DNA of 64,000 nt from Aureliella helgolandensis (GCF_007752135.1 NZ_CP036298.1:6812501-6876500); one strand, 5' to 3'. Shown: positions 1 through 8,719, counted from the first letter of the stretch. A program made the numbers and translations. The notes: generated by a model from the sequence alone, not told the origin.

Positions 1-760
1 AGACCGGAATGGCACTGCGCAAATCCAAGTCATCCATCTGCACCCGATAGCGACCAGGTCCGGTGTATGCATTCAACACCAAGCAATCAATGTAGGCTCC
101 ATCGAGTTTGAGATGCGAACCGAATCGCTGGCGAAGCGAGATAATCTCGTCGTTCAACAGCTTTTGCAGCTTCTCGACCCGCAACTGCTGCCACTGGCCC
201 GTTTCCGTGTACAGGCTGCCCCACAGGATAGTCGTCAAACGTCCCTGCGTTACCGGATGTTCGTCAAACGGGAATACGACTCGCACTCCCAGCTGCAAAC
301 GGCCACTACTGCAACGCGTCCACATCTGGGGCTGAAACTCATCGAGAACCAGGGCTGGCTCGACCGGATAGGCCAAGAGCACCATTGTCCCCGTCCCACA
401 AGCCACCTCCGCCAACTCGCACGTTCGCCCGCCATGGGGCATGATCAGACTGATACTGTGCTCGGTGAGCTGCGCCTGGCAATCGCTGTCGACAAGTGTC
501 CAGCGAGGCTCCCCTCCCTCAAACGCTTCGATTCGCTGGGCAGAAGCAGGCCGCATTGCTCCCACTTCTAGGAGCAACAGTAGAATCGCGTTTAAGCACA
601 GCCACGGAAGAGTCCCGAACCGCCGGTGAAGCCCCGGGCGCCCGAAAAGGATGCCAAGTCGCATCATCGGGTGATCTCGGCGGACGCCGATCGCGGGAGG
701 CAAGGACCTTGCTGGGCCTCGGAACGACTTTCGATCCGTTTGTAGGTTGCGTTTCTCCAT
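1..760 (-). CDS. Secreted planctomycete protein of unknown function, partial at the window edge
   Basis: A reverse-strand frame is open from 760 down to base 1, giving about 253 residues without a stop; the C-terminus lies outside the window. I chose the ATG at 760 because GGGAAAG lies just upstream; in-frame ATGs at 667 and 664 are alternatives. The N-terminus is a long basic stretch followed by a hydrophobic run (about residues 51-64, LPWLCLNAILLLLL) and an ASAQ-like cleavage site, so export is likely. The mature part has motifs such as GRTCELAEVACG and PGRYRVQMDDLDL. I do not recognise a named family and assign no function. Its composition is typical of host genes rather than of the phage cargo. 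Confidence 0.7.
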   Translation of the reverse strand, partial: MEKRNLQTDRKSFRGPARSLPPAIGVRRDHPMMRLGILFGRPGLHRRFGTLPWLCLNAILLLLLEVGAMRPASAQRIEAFEGGEPRWTLVDSDCQAQLTEHSISLIMPHGGRTCELAEVACGTGTMVLLAYPVEPALVLDEFQPQMWTRCSSGRLQLGVRVVFPFDEHPVTQGRLTTILWGSLYTETGQWQQLRVEKLQKLLNDEIISLRQRFGSHLKLDGAYIDCLVLNAYTGPGRYRVQMDDLDLRSAIPV

Positions 761-1073
761 CACTTCTTTCCCAGTGTGGACAATCGGCAGGCTAGTTGAA
801 AAAATGATGCGTCGATGCAACATTAGCCCCAAGTTGTTGATACTTCCGTAAGTCGTTCTTATAGAAGAACTTAGAGCCGATCACTAGATCAGTTGATGGT
901 GCGATTCTGCATCATGGGCAAACTGTCCGAATTGCAACAATTACCCTAAGTCCTTGATTTGCAACGACTTACTACTTAATATCGATCTCAGAGCTGCGAA
1001 TGGTACCATGCATGCTCTATGGAATACTCATCACCAGCAGCGACCATCAGTTCACTTTCGGAAGGTTTCCCAT

Positions 1074-1373
1074 ATGAGTTCAGCATCCGCTCAAACTGTC
1101 GACAACAACCAAAACGACGTTCCTACCGATTTGCTGGAACTGACCGCTGCCATCGAAGCGTTGCCGATTGAGCACCGAATTGCCTTGCTCCCATCGCTAC
1201 GCCGCGTCACCGACAGTAGCGTCCGCCGTCGTAAGATCCTGACACTTGTTCAAGAGGCACTCGGACAACTGCGTCTCGATATGAAATACCTGGTGTTCGA
1301 TCTAGAAGCCACCCGACGCGAGCGAGATGAATTCCTTGGCAAGCTGAACGAGCTGGGCGACGGCTCCAACTAG
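1074..1373 (+). CDS. Small conserved protein, 99 aa, unknown function
   Basis: The ATG at 1074 follows a good GGAAGG ribosome site. An upstream in-frame start at 954 is less likely. The product is acidic at the N-terminus, then helical and charged: LLELTAAIEALPIEHRIALL, a basic SSVRRRK patch, and a leucine- and arginine-rich C-terminal helix (LEATRRERDEFLGKLNEL) that could form a coiled coil. There is no signal peptide or membrane segment. It stands alone between divergent genes and looks like host DNA. A regulatory or scaffold role is possible but not shown. Confidence 0.65.
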   Translation: MSSASAQTVDNNQNDVPTDLLELTAAIEALPIEHRIALLPSLRRVTDSSVRRRKILTLVQEALGQLRLDMKYLVFDLEATRRERDEFLGKLNELGDGSN

Positions 1374-1805
1374 TGCCCCCCCTTGAGCGGCATGTCGAAC
1401 TAGTAGACCGCCGCGCGAGCAAGGAAAAGGGAGTTGCCACTAGCGGGCAATTTAGAGTTCTACCTTCAAGTTAAAACGAAAAACTCGCTTAATTCCACAA
1501 GCCTTGCGATTTGTGGTTTAGAGCGAAAGACAGCGTTGGGAAATAAGAAGTGTCCCACACCGCTCCCGGACACCACCCAATCCATCCATAACAATACACT
1601 TGTAACATTGCCTTAAGATGAGGCAACGCGAAGTCCAGAAGCTAGCGGGCTGGTTTCTTGCAACAACCGCTGCGAATTGCAGCCGAAGAATTGCCAAGAG
1701 CCTACCCAACCGTTAGCCTAATGGCACACAGTCCGCTTGACGCGCCTCGCCACGGCGCCCAAGCAGTTCCTCGGATTGAGGGACTTGTGATTGTGATCTC
1801 TCCCC

Positions 1806-1850
1806 AAAAGGGCCACGCCAGTGCACTTTGCATTGCGTGGCCCTTTTTTT
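1806..1850 (+). terminator. Rho-independent terminator-like hairpin
   Basis: A stem AAAGGGCCACGC pairs with GCGTGGCCCTTT across a 15-nt loop and is followed by a T run. It terminates + strand transcription. The stretch 1374-2087 around it holds no convincing protein gene, so the hairpin either ends a long 3' UTR of the 99-aa gene or an unannotated transcript. Confidence 0.7.
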
Positions 1851-2087
1851 GTTGCTCCCGAACAGTAGACCTCGCAATCCGACCCGATCGCCGGGCACCC
1901 CTCCCAAACACCTTATTATCGGTGTCTAGGATTTGCGTTTGCTGTCACTCTTGCTTAGTATCACATAAGCGGCCGAAGTGCAGCCAACAAACCAGAATGG
2001 GGGCTCTCCAACCACTCCCCGACGTCGCACCGCCCGTCCGAAACAGCAATCCTTCATTCCCAAGTCCACTAGCCGACCTCAGAACTA

Positions 2088-3596
2088 ATGGCAGAACTCA
2101 CTCCCGCACTCTTGTCGCAGCGGATCGCCGAAGTCGGCCTGCTGGAGCCCCATGAAATCGAGCAGGCCTGGTCGGAAGTCGGTCGTCTCGACGCCGGTTG
2201 CGATGATCTCATACGGGTGCTGCTTCGCAAGGAACTTTTGACCAACCTTCAAGTAGACCGCCTTTTAAAGGGAGAGCGGACCGGATTTTTCTATGGAAAA
2301 TGGAAGATCCTCTACTTGATTGGAGCTGGTACATTTGCGCGTGTCTATCGCTCCGTCCACACCGAAACGGGACGCGTGGCAGCCGTGAAAGTTCTCCGCC
2401 GGCGACATCGCAACGATCCAGCCCAGGTCGAACAATTCATGCGCGAGGCCAAAGTGGGGCTAACGCTGCACCACCCCAATATCGTCTCCATTACGGAAGT
2501 CGATCCCGACCCACGCAATCCGTACATGGTGATGGAGTTCGTGGAGGGGCAGACCTTGCGTGAGCTGTTGCAGATCCGCAAAAAACTCGACCCCACCACC
2601 TGCCTCAAGCTGGCCGCAGATATCGCCAATGGGCTGCGAGCCGCTGGGGAAATGGGCATTACCCACCGCGACATGAAGCTGAGTAATGCGTTGGTAACCT
2701 CTCAAGGTCGCGCCAAATTGGTGGACTTTGGTCTGGCCGCTTTGGCGGACACCAGCAACGAAGCCGCCCTGGCCGATTGTCCCAGCGCGCGCGCTATTGA
2801 CTACGCCGCCCTGGAACGGGGAACAGGCGTGAGGAAGGATGACCCACGCAGTGACATCTACTTCCTCGGCTCCATGATGTACCACTGCTTGAGTGGTCGT
2901 TCGCCTCTGACAGAGACTAAAGATCGCTTGGCACGTTTGAATGTAAGCCGATTTCGGGAAGTCCCCCACATCACGAAAGTCGCACCAGACATTCCCTTGA
3001 ATGTAGCCGCGATTGTGCACAAGGCGATGGAAGTCGATCCCAACAAACGCTATCAAAAGCCGCAAGAGATTTACGACGACATTCAAGCGACGTTGGCGCG
3101 ACTGGAAGCGGGGGACACCATGACCACCGCACGGATGATCTCCGACGCCCGTGTCGGGAATGTTCCCGAGGCGTCGACCGAAGGGGCCAACAAGACTGTC
3201 ATGCTGATCGAGAGCAAGCTTGAATTCCAAGATCTGATTCGCGAGAAGCTCAAGAAGCGTGGCTATCGGGTCCTCGTCTTCAGCGATCCGGTTCGGGCTC
3301 TAGCTCGGTTTGATCCGGACGAGGAGCAACCAGCCGACTGCGTTTTGTTTAGCGCCCCGGAACTGGGGGCTACCGCGCTGAATGCGTTCAATAAATTCGG
3401 GACCGACCACCACACTGCCCACATTCCGGCCATTTTGCTGGTCGACCGCAAGCAGCAGTTTATCATTCGCAATGCTCAAGTAGGCCCAGTCCGCATGATG
3501 CTGGCCATGCCGCTGAAAGTCCGAGAGCTGCGGACGGCCTTGCTCCGCATGCTGAAAAAGGCGGAGTACCCCTCCAGCCCACCGGCGGAAGCCTAG
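2088..3596 (+). CDS. Serine/threonine protein kinase with C-terminal degenerate receiver domain
   Basis: The 502-aa product has a helical N-terminal segment (1-65) and a Hanks-type kinase domain (about 70-345). Visible motifs are the glycine loop GAGTFARV (79-86), VAAVKVL with Lys101, an alpha-C Glu near 120, HRDMKLSN (193-200) and DFG (213-215). The APE region is altered to DYAALERG. From about 365 to 490 a second domain begins KTVMLIESK and follows the fold pattern of a response-regulator receiver. The beta-3 position that normally carries the phospho-acceptor Asp reads DCVLFS, so it is probably a pseudo-receiver. There is no membrane segment, so it is cytoplasmic. The gene is monocistronic, ends just upstream of the tRNA, and is host DNA outside the prophage. 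The kinase call is secure; substrates are unknown. Confidence 0.9.
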   Translation: MAELTPALLSQRIAEVGLLEPHEIEQAWSEVGRLDAGCDDLIRVLLRKELLTNLQVDRLLKGERTGFFYGKWKILYLIGAGTFARVYRSVHTETGRVAAVKVLRRRHRNDPAQVEQFMREAKVGLTLHHPNIVSITEVDPDPRNPYMVMEFVEGQTLRELLQIRKKLDPTTCLKLAADIANGLRAAGEMGITHRDMKLSNALVTSQGRAKLVDFGLAALADTSNEAALADCPSARAIDYAALERGTGVRKDDPRSDIYFLGSMMYHCLSGRSPLTETKDRLARLNVSRFREVPHITKVAPDIPLNVAAIVHKAMEVDPNKRYQKPQEIYDDIQATLARLEAGDTMTTARMISDARVGNVPEASTEGANKTVMLIESKLEFQDLIREKLKKRGYRVLVFSDPVRALARFDPDEEQPADCVLFSAPELGATALNAFNKFGTDHHTAHIPAILLVDRKQQFIIRNAQVGPVRMMLAMPLKVRELRTALLRMLKKAEYPSSPPAEA

Positions 3597-3833
3597 TCGG
3601 TTTGAATCGCCACCGCGGCAATCCAGGTGTGCGATTGGGCTCCCAGTTTGAACCGCATTTCCCCTAGAATCCGTGCCAACAATCCAAGTTATTTGGTGTT
3701 TGCAGCACAGAATCTCGGTGAACCCTTTTCGAATTTGGCGGTCTCTGATAAAGTACTCACTCTCGCGAGCGGCACAGACGCACCCCACCATTGGTGAATG
3801 CTTCATCACGCTCGCAAGCAGAGAAAGACTCCT

Positions 3834-3906
3834 GAGGGCGTAGCTCAGTTGGTAGAGCATCGGACTTTTAATCCGTGGGTCCTGGGTTCAAGTCCCAGCG
3901 CCCTCA
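3834..3906 (+). tRNA. tRNA-Lys (anticodon TTT)
   Basis: A cloverleaf can be drawn: acceptor GAGGGCG pairs with CGCCCTC (3899-3905), D arm GCTCAGTTGGTAGAGC, anticodon loop CTTTTAA with TTT at 3867-3869, T arm CTGGG-TTCAAGT-CCCAG, discriminator A3906. CCA is not encoded. From the anticodon loop onward it doubles as the bacterial attachment site of the adjacent prophage, and the phage regenerates the intact 3' half. Confidence 0.97.
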
Positions 3907-3908
3907 CT
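3865..3908 (+). other. attL core (left prophage boundary, inside tRNA-Lys)
   Basis: These 44 bp, from the anticodon loop to just past the tRNA end, are repeated without mismatch at 43193-43236. The repeat of a tRNA 3' half with a tyrosine integrase gene about 1.8 kb inside one copy is the classic arrangement for site-specific phage integration. Confidence 0.92.
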
Positions 3909-3935
3909 CCTTTCCAGGGAGTGATTACCCAGGAA

Positions 3936-4160
3936 AAGGGAATGCACGGCACTGCTGTGCATTAGTGGTGCAGGGCATGCAAATGCCTCGCACAGTACGG
4001 TGAAAACCGTGCATTATAGTGAAGCTTCTCATCACCTCGGTTTTCTCATAAAAATCGATGGGGAATTTCACTTTTAATAATGCGCGGTGCTCCGTGCATT
4101 ACGGTGGAACTCCTCATCCCTCGGTGTGTTGATAAAACCTGGTGGGGAGTTCCACTTTTT
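3936..4160 (+). repeat. Two tandem hairpins and repeated GTGCATTA motifs beside attL
   Basis: A motif GTGCATTA followed by GTGG/GTGAA occurs three times (near 3957, 4009 and 4093). The last two each lead into a hairpin: GTGAAGCTTCTCATC (4019-4033) with GATGGGGAATTTCAC (4057-4071), and GTGGAACTCCTCATC (4103-4117) with GGTGGGGAGTTCCAC (4141-4155), each followed by a T run. Candidates are integrase or excisionase arm sites, or paired terminators or structured RNAs insulating the tRNA from the phage. The rest of 3909-4849 shows no convincing gene. Confidence 0.6.
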
Positions 4161-4432
4161 CATGCGCTCAAGGTTGCGTTCATCGCACAGGTCATAGCCG
4201 TCGCAGCTTCGAGCGTATTGCTTTGAATGCCAATTACCACTCAAGTTGGCTCGCTGCCGGTGACCGGTACACAGCGGGGAATGCCGCAGCAGAAAACGTG
4301 GTCTTCTGAAACACACCTGCCTCCATAGTCGTCGCCCGAATCCTGCGGGCATCGAGGCTCAGAACTGGAAGCCGCAAAGCTGGATGGAGAGTGAGTGGGC
4401 GTACATTCTGGTGCTTCAACGTGTTCCGTATA

Positions 4433-4455
4433 CTCAACTTCGTATTCAAGTTGAG
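4433..4455. promoter_or_regulatory. Palindromic operator-like site
   Basis: CTCAACTT and AAGTTGAG form an 8-bp inverted repeat around CGTATTC. It lies in the gene-poor stretch upstream of the small putative DNA-binding gene at 4850 and could be an operator for the early region. No matching second copy was seen, so the role is inference. Confidence 0.35.
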
Positions 4456-4849
4456 AATAGAGCGGGAGCATCTCATGCTACGCTGGCGAGTTCGTAATCG
4501 TCTGTTGGAACTACCTTGGTGGGCGAATTCATGGCGGGCTTGCATCGTGAATCCAGAGTCTAGTTCCGAGCTCACTGACGAAAAAGCAACAAAACGCTTG
4601 GCGAAAATCTTTTTCAGTTCGCTTGACAAGCTATCCGCGTTCGGACTATCTTGGGCCTCATCAACACATCGAGGTCTCTGCGTGCTACCCAGGACGATTA
4701 ATCTCCGGCCTAATTCATAGCATCCAACGGGCTTCGGTACCACAACCACCAAGCACCCTCTGCTAGATAGCCTGTTATCCCAAGCGTCGTGAATTGCTGC
4801 GCACTCACCTGCGCCAATTCGGCTGGATATGGCTGTGAAAGGCATCGCA

Positions 4850-5095
4850 ATGCCCAAGGCCCCCTCACGTAGACGCGCAAAGCGTCCGCCTCAAACCAAA
4901 TCCTATCTTCTAAGAATGAGCCAGCCGCAATGGGCTGGGCTGCTCGAAAAGCTTGACGATCTGCCTGAGCAGGTCAGCATGAATCACTTCATCCTCGAAA
5001 CGCTGGGCGTTGCAGAACCAACGGATCGATTCTTTGCCACCGACGCGCAGCAATCGCGGCGACACCAGGCCCTTACGCAGCCGAGGGCCAAGTAA
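4850..5095 (+). CDS. Small basic protein, possible ribbon-helix-helix regulator or excisionase
   Basis: 81 aa. The ATG at 4850 follows GAAAGG; an ATG at 4829 is an alternative. After an arginine-rich N-terminus (PKAPSRRRAKRPP) the sequence KSYLLRMSQPQWAGLLEKL followed by VSMNHFILETLGV fits one strand and two helices, as in ribbon-helix-helix proteins. It is the first gene inside attL, overlaps the next gene by one base (TAATG), and stands just before the integrase. A role in excision or early regulation fits the position but is not shown. Confidence 0.6.
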   Translation: MPKAPSRRRAKRPPQTKSYLLRMSQPQWAGLLEKLDDLPEQVSMNHFILETLGVAEPTDRFFATDAQQSRRHQALTQPRAK

Positions 5096-5445
5096 TGAGC
5101 AAGATCATTCGATTCGTAGAAACGGCCTTAGACGATCCTGGAATGGGCCGCGTGATGCAGCTGCAGGAAGTGTGGGATCGCGTGCCAGCTTCCCAGCAAT
5201 CCAACATAGTTCGCCAAGCGAATGAATTTGCATCTCGATCGCTGCGAGGCGTGGATCGATTGGTTCCCGTCCCCTGGTGCCAGTTTGAGAGCAGCTTAAC
5301 GCGCTGGGTGAAAATCGTGCCACTCTTCGCCATGTGCTCCAATGCAGATCAAGCAGAGATCGTCGACTACGCCTACTGCGTTGCCGGTGTTGAACATCCA
5401 GAAACGATTTTCAGCGACTACGTCTACAACGTGGGAGGCAAATAG
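5095..5445 (+). CDS. Phage early protein of unknown function, 116 aa
   Basis: The start ATG overlaps the stop of the preceding gene, so the two are translationally coupled. The product (start MSKIIRFVETALDD, end VYNVGGK) is soluble, with no recognised motif. It shares the phrase VPWCxFxSS/ VPWCRFARAV with the 118-aa protein at 8701, hinting at a small shared phage domain (VPxPWC-aromatic). Function unknown. Confidence 0.6.
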   Translation: MSKIIRFVETALDDPGMGRVMQLQEVWDRVPASQQSNIVRQANEFASRSLRGVDRLVPVPWCQFESSLTRWVKIVPLFAMCSNADQAEIVDYAYCVAGVEHPETIFSDYVYNVGGK

Positions 5446-5736
5446 CCATGGGAACAACGCAACTTGCGAATTGCACAGGTTACGCTACCGACAAAGGCGG
5501 GCTGGGCAAAGCCATGGTAATGGCAATTAGGATTTTTCAAACTATGCAGGCGGCTTGCCTGCGATTACTCAGAATTAGTACACCTGCAGGTACAGCAAAC
5601 AACGCAAACGGGAATCGGCACCCAATGTTTGTGAGCGATTCACGGGACGTGAATCGATCGACGGACAACATCACTGCCAATACGCGAAGGACGAAAACGG
5701 AGTCGCGCGTTGAGGCCAACCACATGAGCCGCCCCA

Positions 5737-6924
5737 ATGACTTCTCCCGCGAAGATAATCGACCGACCGTTCTTGCGTTTGTACGATCCCGAAACGCTGT
5801 CCTCTCCTCAATCTGCGTGGACGCTTCAAAAGGCGTTCGACGATTTACGCTGGCCAGATTGCCAGAAGCTCAAGAGCGCATCCGATGGCCGTCGGTGGAT
5901 GCGATTTTGGCAGGAATTCGAGGCCGAATTATGCGCAGCGCAACGGATAGTTCATCCGTTGTCCTGCGCGGATATCGGATCGAGGGAGCTGAAGGCCTTC
6001 CAATTGTGGATGCAGGAGGCAGGACGCTTCCCGCCGCCCAAGGGCGCGTCGAGCATCAACAAGGCGATCCGCGAAATCATTCTCGTGCTATCGCTTGCCT
6101 CGCAGGAAGGAATCGAAGTGCAGACCGTCAAGCAACCGAAGCAGCTGCGGACACAAGCCCGGCCACGATTCTATTTCGACGACTCAGCAGTCGAGCGATT
6201 ATGGGATGCGGCATCCCACGTCGCTTGGCCGCCGGCGCGAGTCACCTCCCCACGTGCAGGGACAACGTATCGAGGGTCGGGTGTCGCGCCGGTAGTATTT
6301 TGGCGTTCGCTCCTGGTGTTGCTACGCAACTACGGAATGCGAGTGCAAGACTTGGTGGCCTACGCTCGGCACAAGAGCCCGCTGAAGTGGAAGGACATCA
6401 CTTTCGATCCCCAGTCACCGAATCCGGAATCACTGGAGTCGTGGCCATTGGGTTGGCTTTACTATCGGGCAAGCAAGACCGAAGAGTCCTCTGGCCGCGA
6501 GTACTATTTGCCGATGACCCCAAGTGCGAGGGCAGCCATCGATCGGATGCGAGCCGGTGCCTTTGCAGCGAATGGCGGCACAGTGCCACCGGATGCGTTA
6601 GTGTTCAACTGCCCTCGGTCGCACGGTCTAACTCGGCAATTCAAGGACTTGCAATCACAGGGCAAAGTAGCCACGCGAGCTGGAGTTCCGTACGTCATGG
6701 AAGACTTCCGCAAGACCGTCGCAACATACTCCAGCTTGATTCACGACGATCTACCCCATGCGCTTTGCGGGTGGGGTGGTGGCGGGATCAAGCACAAGCA
6801 CTACCAGCAGCCCGAGCCGCTGCTGGTCCGCAAGTTGTCCCTATGCCCGCTGCCCGAATGTTTCGGCGAGTGGGTGGATCCAAACCACGTTGCGTCAGTA
6901 GACGCGTTTCTGCGGTCAATCTAA
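5737..6924 (+). CDS. int: Tyrosine recombinase (prophage integrase)
   Basis: 395 aa. The ATG at 5737 is the first start after an in-frame TGA. The N-terminal half is a helical DNA-binding region; the catalytic half shows LLRNYGMRVQDLVAY with box-I Arg202, a beta-strand Lys near 247 (RASKTEE), the box-II segment MEDFRKTVATY with Arg325, GWGGGGIKHKHY where the usual histidine position is altered, and the nucleophile Tyr356. It is inferred to catalyse integration and excision at the tRNA-Lys att sites 3865/43193. The glycine-run GWGGGG in place of the usual LGH is unusual. The 290 bp upstream (5446-5736) contain no gene I can support. Confidence 0.88.
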   Translation: MTSPAKIIDRPFLRLYDPETLSSPQSAWTLQKAFDDLRWPDCQKLKSASDGRRWMRFWQEFEAELCAAQRIVHPLSCADIGSRELKAFQLWMQEAGRFPPPKGASSINKAIREIILVLSLASQEGIEVQTVKQPKQLRTQARPRFYFDDSAVERLWDAASHVAWPPARVTSPRAGTTYRGSGVAPVVFWRSLLVLLRNYGMRVQDLVAYARHKSPLKWKDITFDPQSPNPESLESWPLGWLYYRASKTEESSGREYYLPMTPSARAAIDRMRAGAFAANGGTVPPDALVFNCPRSHGLTRQFKDLQSQGKVATRAGVPYVMEDFRKTVATYSSLIHDDLPHALCGWGGGGIKHKHYQQPEPLLVRKLSLCPLPECFGEWVDPNHVASVDAFLRSI

Positions 6925-7028
6925 CCGCCGTCGCTGTGACAGACGCTTGGCATCGCAAGCTCTCACAGCTGACCAACACCACCTAGCACTCTCTTTCCAA
7001 GAGTTTGTCCAACTCCCAGCCGGGGGCA

Positions 7029-7095
7029 GGCTGCGCATTGAGTGAACGGCATTGGGATGGCTATGCCGTGGCGGGTTCGAGTCCCGCAGCAGCCT
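7029..7095 (+). tRNA. tRNA-like element with reduced D and anticodon arms
   Basis: A perfect T arm GCGGG-TTCGAGT-CCCGC (7071-7087) is followed by AGCAGCC, which pairs with GGCTGCG (7029-7035) at six of seven positions. Between them a GGCAT/ATGCC stem (7048-7052, 7063-7067) carries a 10-nt loop. A D stem is not evident and the anticodon loop is too long, so it is either a decayed phage tRNA or a tRNA-like structure. It lies between int and csrA. Confidence 0.4.
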
Positions 7096-7149
7096 TTGTT
7101 CAATAGTTTTTCAGTAGTTTTCCCACAACCACAAGCGAAGGAATGCGGC

Positions 7150-7383
7150 ATGTTAGTGCTCAAACGAAAACCGGGCGAATCGGTCGAGATCGAAGGGGGC
7201 GTGCGGGTGATCATCAACCGGATCTCCGGTGGCAATGTCTCGATCGGTATTGAGGCCCCAGCAGATGTCAAGATTCTGCGTACTGAGCTGGGCAAGTTTG
7301 CGGAGGCCTTAGCCACCCCGGAACCACCGACGCCAAGGCGTGACTATGTCACGTGTTTCGAACCGATGCGACGAGCGGCCTAG
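7150..7383 (+). CDS. csrA: CsrA/RsmA-family RNA-binding translational regulator, prophage-encoded
   Basis: 77 aa. The ATG at 7150 follows AAGGAA. The sequence MLVLKRKPGESVEIEGG, VRVIINRISGGNVSIGIEAP and ADVKILRTEL covers the five-strand CsrA core, including the RNA-contacting Arg near residue 6 and the VxIGIEAP segment with the second strand typical of the family. A short basic tail (RRDYVTCFEPMRRAA) follows. CsrA dimers bind GGA loops in mRNA leaders and alter translation. Here it heads the early operon (zinc protein, FEN nuclease, sigma factor), so it could reprogram host or phage mRNAs; that is inference from location. Confidence 0.92.
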   Translation: MLVLKRKPGESVEIEGGVRVIINRISGGNVSIGIEAPADVKILRTELGKFAEALATPEPPTPRRDYVTCFEPMRRAA

Positions 7384-7387
7384 TGCC

Positions 7388-7591
7388 ATGGCGTTGATCG
7401 AGGTCGAAGTAGCTTGTTACTCGCTCTTAGCTGGTGAAGATCCGGTCGAGTGCGAACGCTGCAGAAAACCGGCGAAGCATCTGTTTTGCTTGGACCGTCC
7501 GCATCCACAAATACGTTGGATGCGGGCGGCGCTCTGCGATGAGCACCGAAAAGAGTTCGAGGAATCGAGTAGCGAGATTCGCTTTAGTTGA
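7388..7591 (+). CDS. Small zinc-ribbon-like protein, 67 aa
   Basis: It starts five bases after csrA stops. It contains ECERCRKPAKHLFCLD and ALCDEHRKEF, giving a CxxC-x-C-x-CxxH pattern that could bind one zinc. Length and spacing suggest a small accessory early protein. Function unknown. Confidence 0.6.
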   Translation: MALIEVEVACYSLLAGEDPVECERCRKPAKHLFCLDRPHPQIRWMRAALCDEHRKEFEESSSEIRFS

Positions 7592-7626
7592 TCGAGGCGA
7601 TCACACAACGCAGGGAAGGGGCTGGA

Positions 7627-8406
7627 ATGGAAATCTACGTGGATGGTTCGAATCTGATTCACAAGCTGTGGCATGTGTGCGAGAACGTCACCCAAGTCGT
7701 CAACGGAATGCAACGGCAGCTGAGCGCGATCGAAAGGGAGTACAAGCCCGACTTCCTCCGCGTGGCACTCGACGCACCTGGCGGTACCTGGCGGCATGAG
7801 CTAGTGCCCACCTACAAAGCCCAGCGAGGCAAGAAACCCGAGGGGCTGCAGACTCTGCTGAACTCAGCCGAGCAGCTGCTGGGGCATTGGTGCACCGCCA
7901 GCGTTGCTGGTCATGAGGCGGACGACATTATCGCGACCTGGTGCCACCGGGCAAACCTCAGCGGTACCCAAGCGGTGATCGTGTCCGCCGACAAGGATCT
8001 CTACCAGCTGCTGCGCAAAGACTTGCACGTAATCCTGCGGAGTTTCCGCACCAACGTCGGTAAGGTGACGCAAGAGGATTGGTTCAACCACGACGCGTTC
8101 GCAACACGCTGGGCCATGCTGCCCGTGCAGTGGCCGCAGTACCGAGCCTTGGTCGGTGACAAATCGGACAACATGCCTGGAGTCAACTCGATCGGCGAAC
8201 GGTACGCCATGACGTTGATGGGCCGCTATTTGACGATCGAGGATTGCGTGACTGCGATCCGTCGCTTCGAAACGACTGGAATGCCGCAGAAGCAAGAGCG
8301 AGCCCTGCTGGCTGCGTGGGACTCCGGAGAGGTCCAACGCAATATTCGGATCCACACGCTAGTGAAAAACGTTCCACTTCCCACCCCGGAAATCGCTACT
8401 ACCTAG
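7627..8406 (+). CDS. 5'-3' exonuclease / flap endonuclease (FEN superfamily)
   Basis: 259 aa. The ATG at 7627 lies behind GGAAGGGG. Metal-binding carboxylates appear in the usual order: MEIYVDGSNL (Asp6), the arch-like YKAQRGKKPEG (63-73), GHEADDIIATW (96-106), VSADKDLYQLL (119-129) and LVGDKSDNMPGV (175-186), followed by the helix-hairpin-helix region. This matches the T5 exonuclease/DNA polymerase I 5' nuclease family. It would remove RNA primers or trim flaps during phage replication. It belongs to the early operon. Confidence 0.9.
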   Translation: MEIYVDGSNLIHKLWHVCENVTQVVNGMQRQLSAIEREYKPDFLRVALDAPGGTWRHELVPTYKAQRGKKPEGLQTLLNSAEQLLGHWCTASVAGHEADDIIATWCHRANLSGTQAVIVSADKDLYQLLRKDLHVILRSFRTNVGKVTQEDWFNHDAFATRWAMLPVQWPQYRALVGDKSDNMPGVNSIGERYAMTLMGRYLTIEDCVTAIRRFETTGMPQKQERALLAAWDSGEVQRNIRIHTLVKNVPLPTPEIATT

Positions 8407-8416
8407 AAGGATTGCC

Positions 8417-8719
8417 ATGGTACGCAAATATGTTCGCACTGCCCCATCCCCGACGGAAAACGCCCAAGCCCTTCGAATGGCCGACACGCCCAAGCGGTAC
8501 CGATCGCGAGCGGCGAGCCTGCAACGGCATTGCCCGTTCCCGAGCGATTACAACCGCACGGATGAACGCAGCTACGAACGCTATAGGCACCTCGCACTAG
8601 ATGCGTTGATGAAGTGGCATGGGGACAGTTTCGCCCACTGCAATGCCGTGGTGGATGAATGCATCGCCGCCCACGAACGCCTGATTGGAATGGGCAACCA
8701 ATGCACGCCGAGCAGCTAG
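8417..8719 (+). CDS. Phage early protein of unknown function, 100 aa
   Basis: The ATG at 8417 follows AGAAGGA. The product is basic at the N-terminus and contains CPFPSDYNRTDERSYERYRHLALDAL, largely helical. It overlaps the next gene by 19 bases, as in tightly packed phage operons. No motif recognised. Confidence 0.6.
   Translation: MVRKYVRTAPSPTENAQALRMADTPKRYRSRAASLQRHCPFPSDYNRTDERSYERYRHLALDALMKWHGDSFAHCNAVVDECIAAHERLIGMGNQCTPSS

Noticed and set aside
2460-3230. Reverse frame of 256 codons inside the kinase gene
   Set aside because: It is the antisense shadow of a conserved kinase; no ribosome site or domain.
4234-4857. Reverse frame of 207 codons near attL
   Set aside because: Composition looks random, no ribosome site, and it overlaps the operator-like palindrome and the start of the next gene.
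5448-6986. Long + strand frame of 512 codons overlapping the integrase
   Set aside because: Past 5737 it runs in another frame of the clear integrase gene and its sequence is low-complexity Arg/Ser/Ala. The first part might hold a small gene, but nothing supports it.
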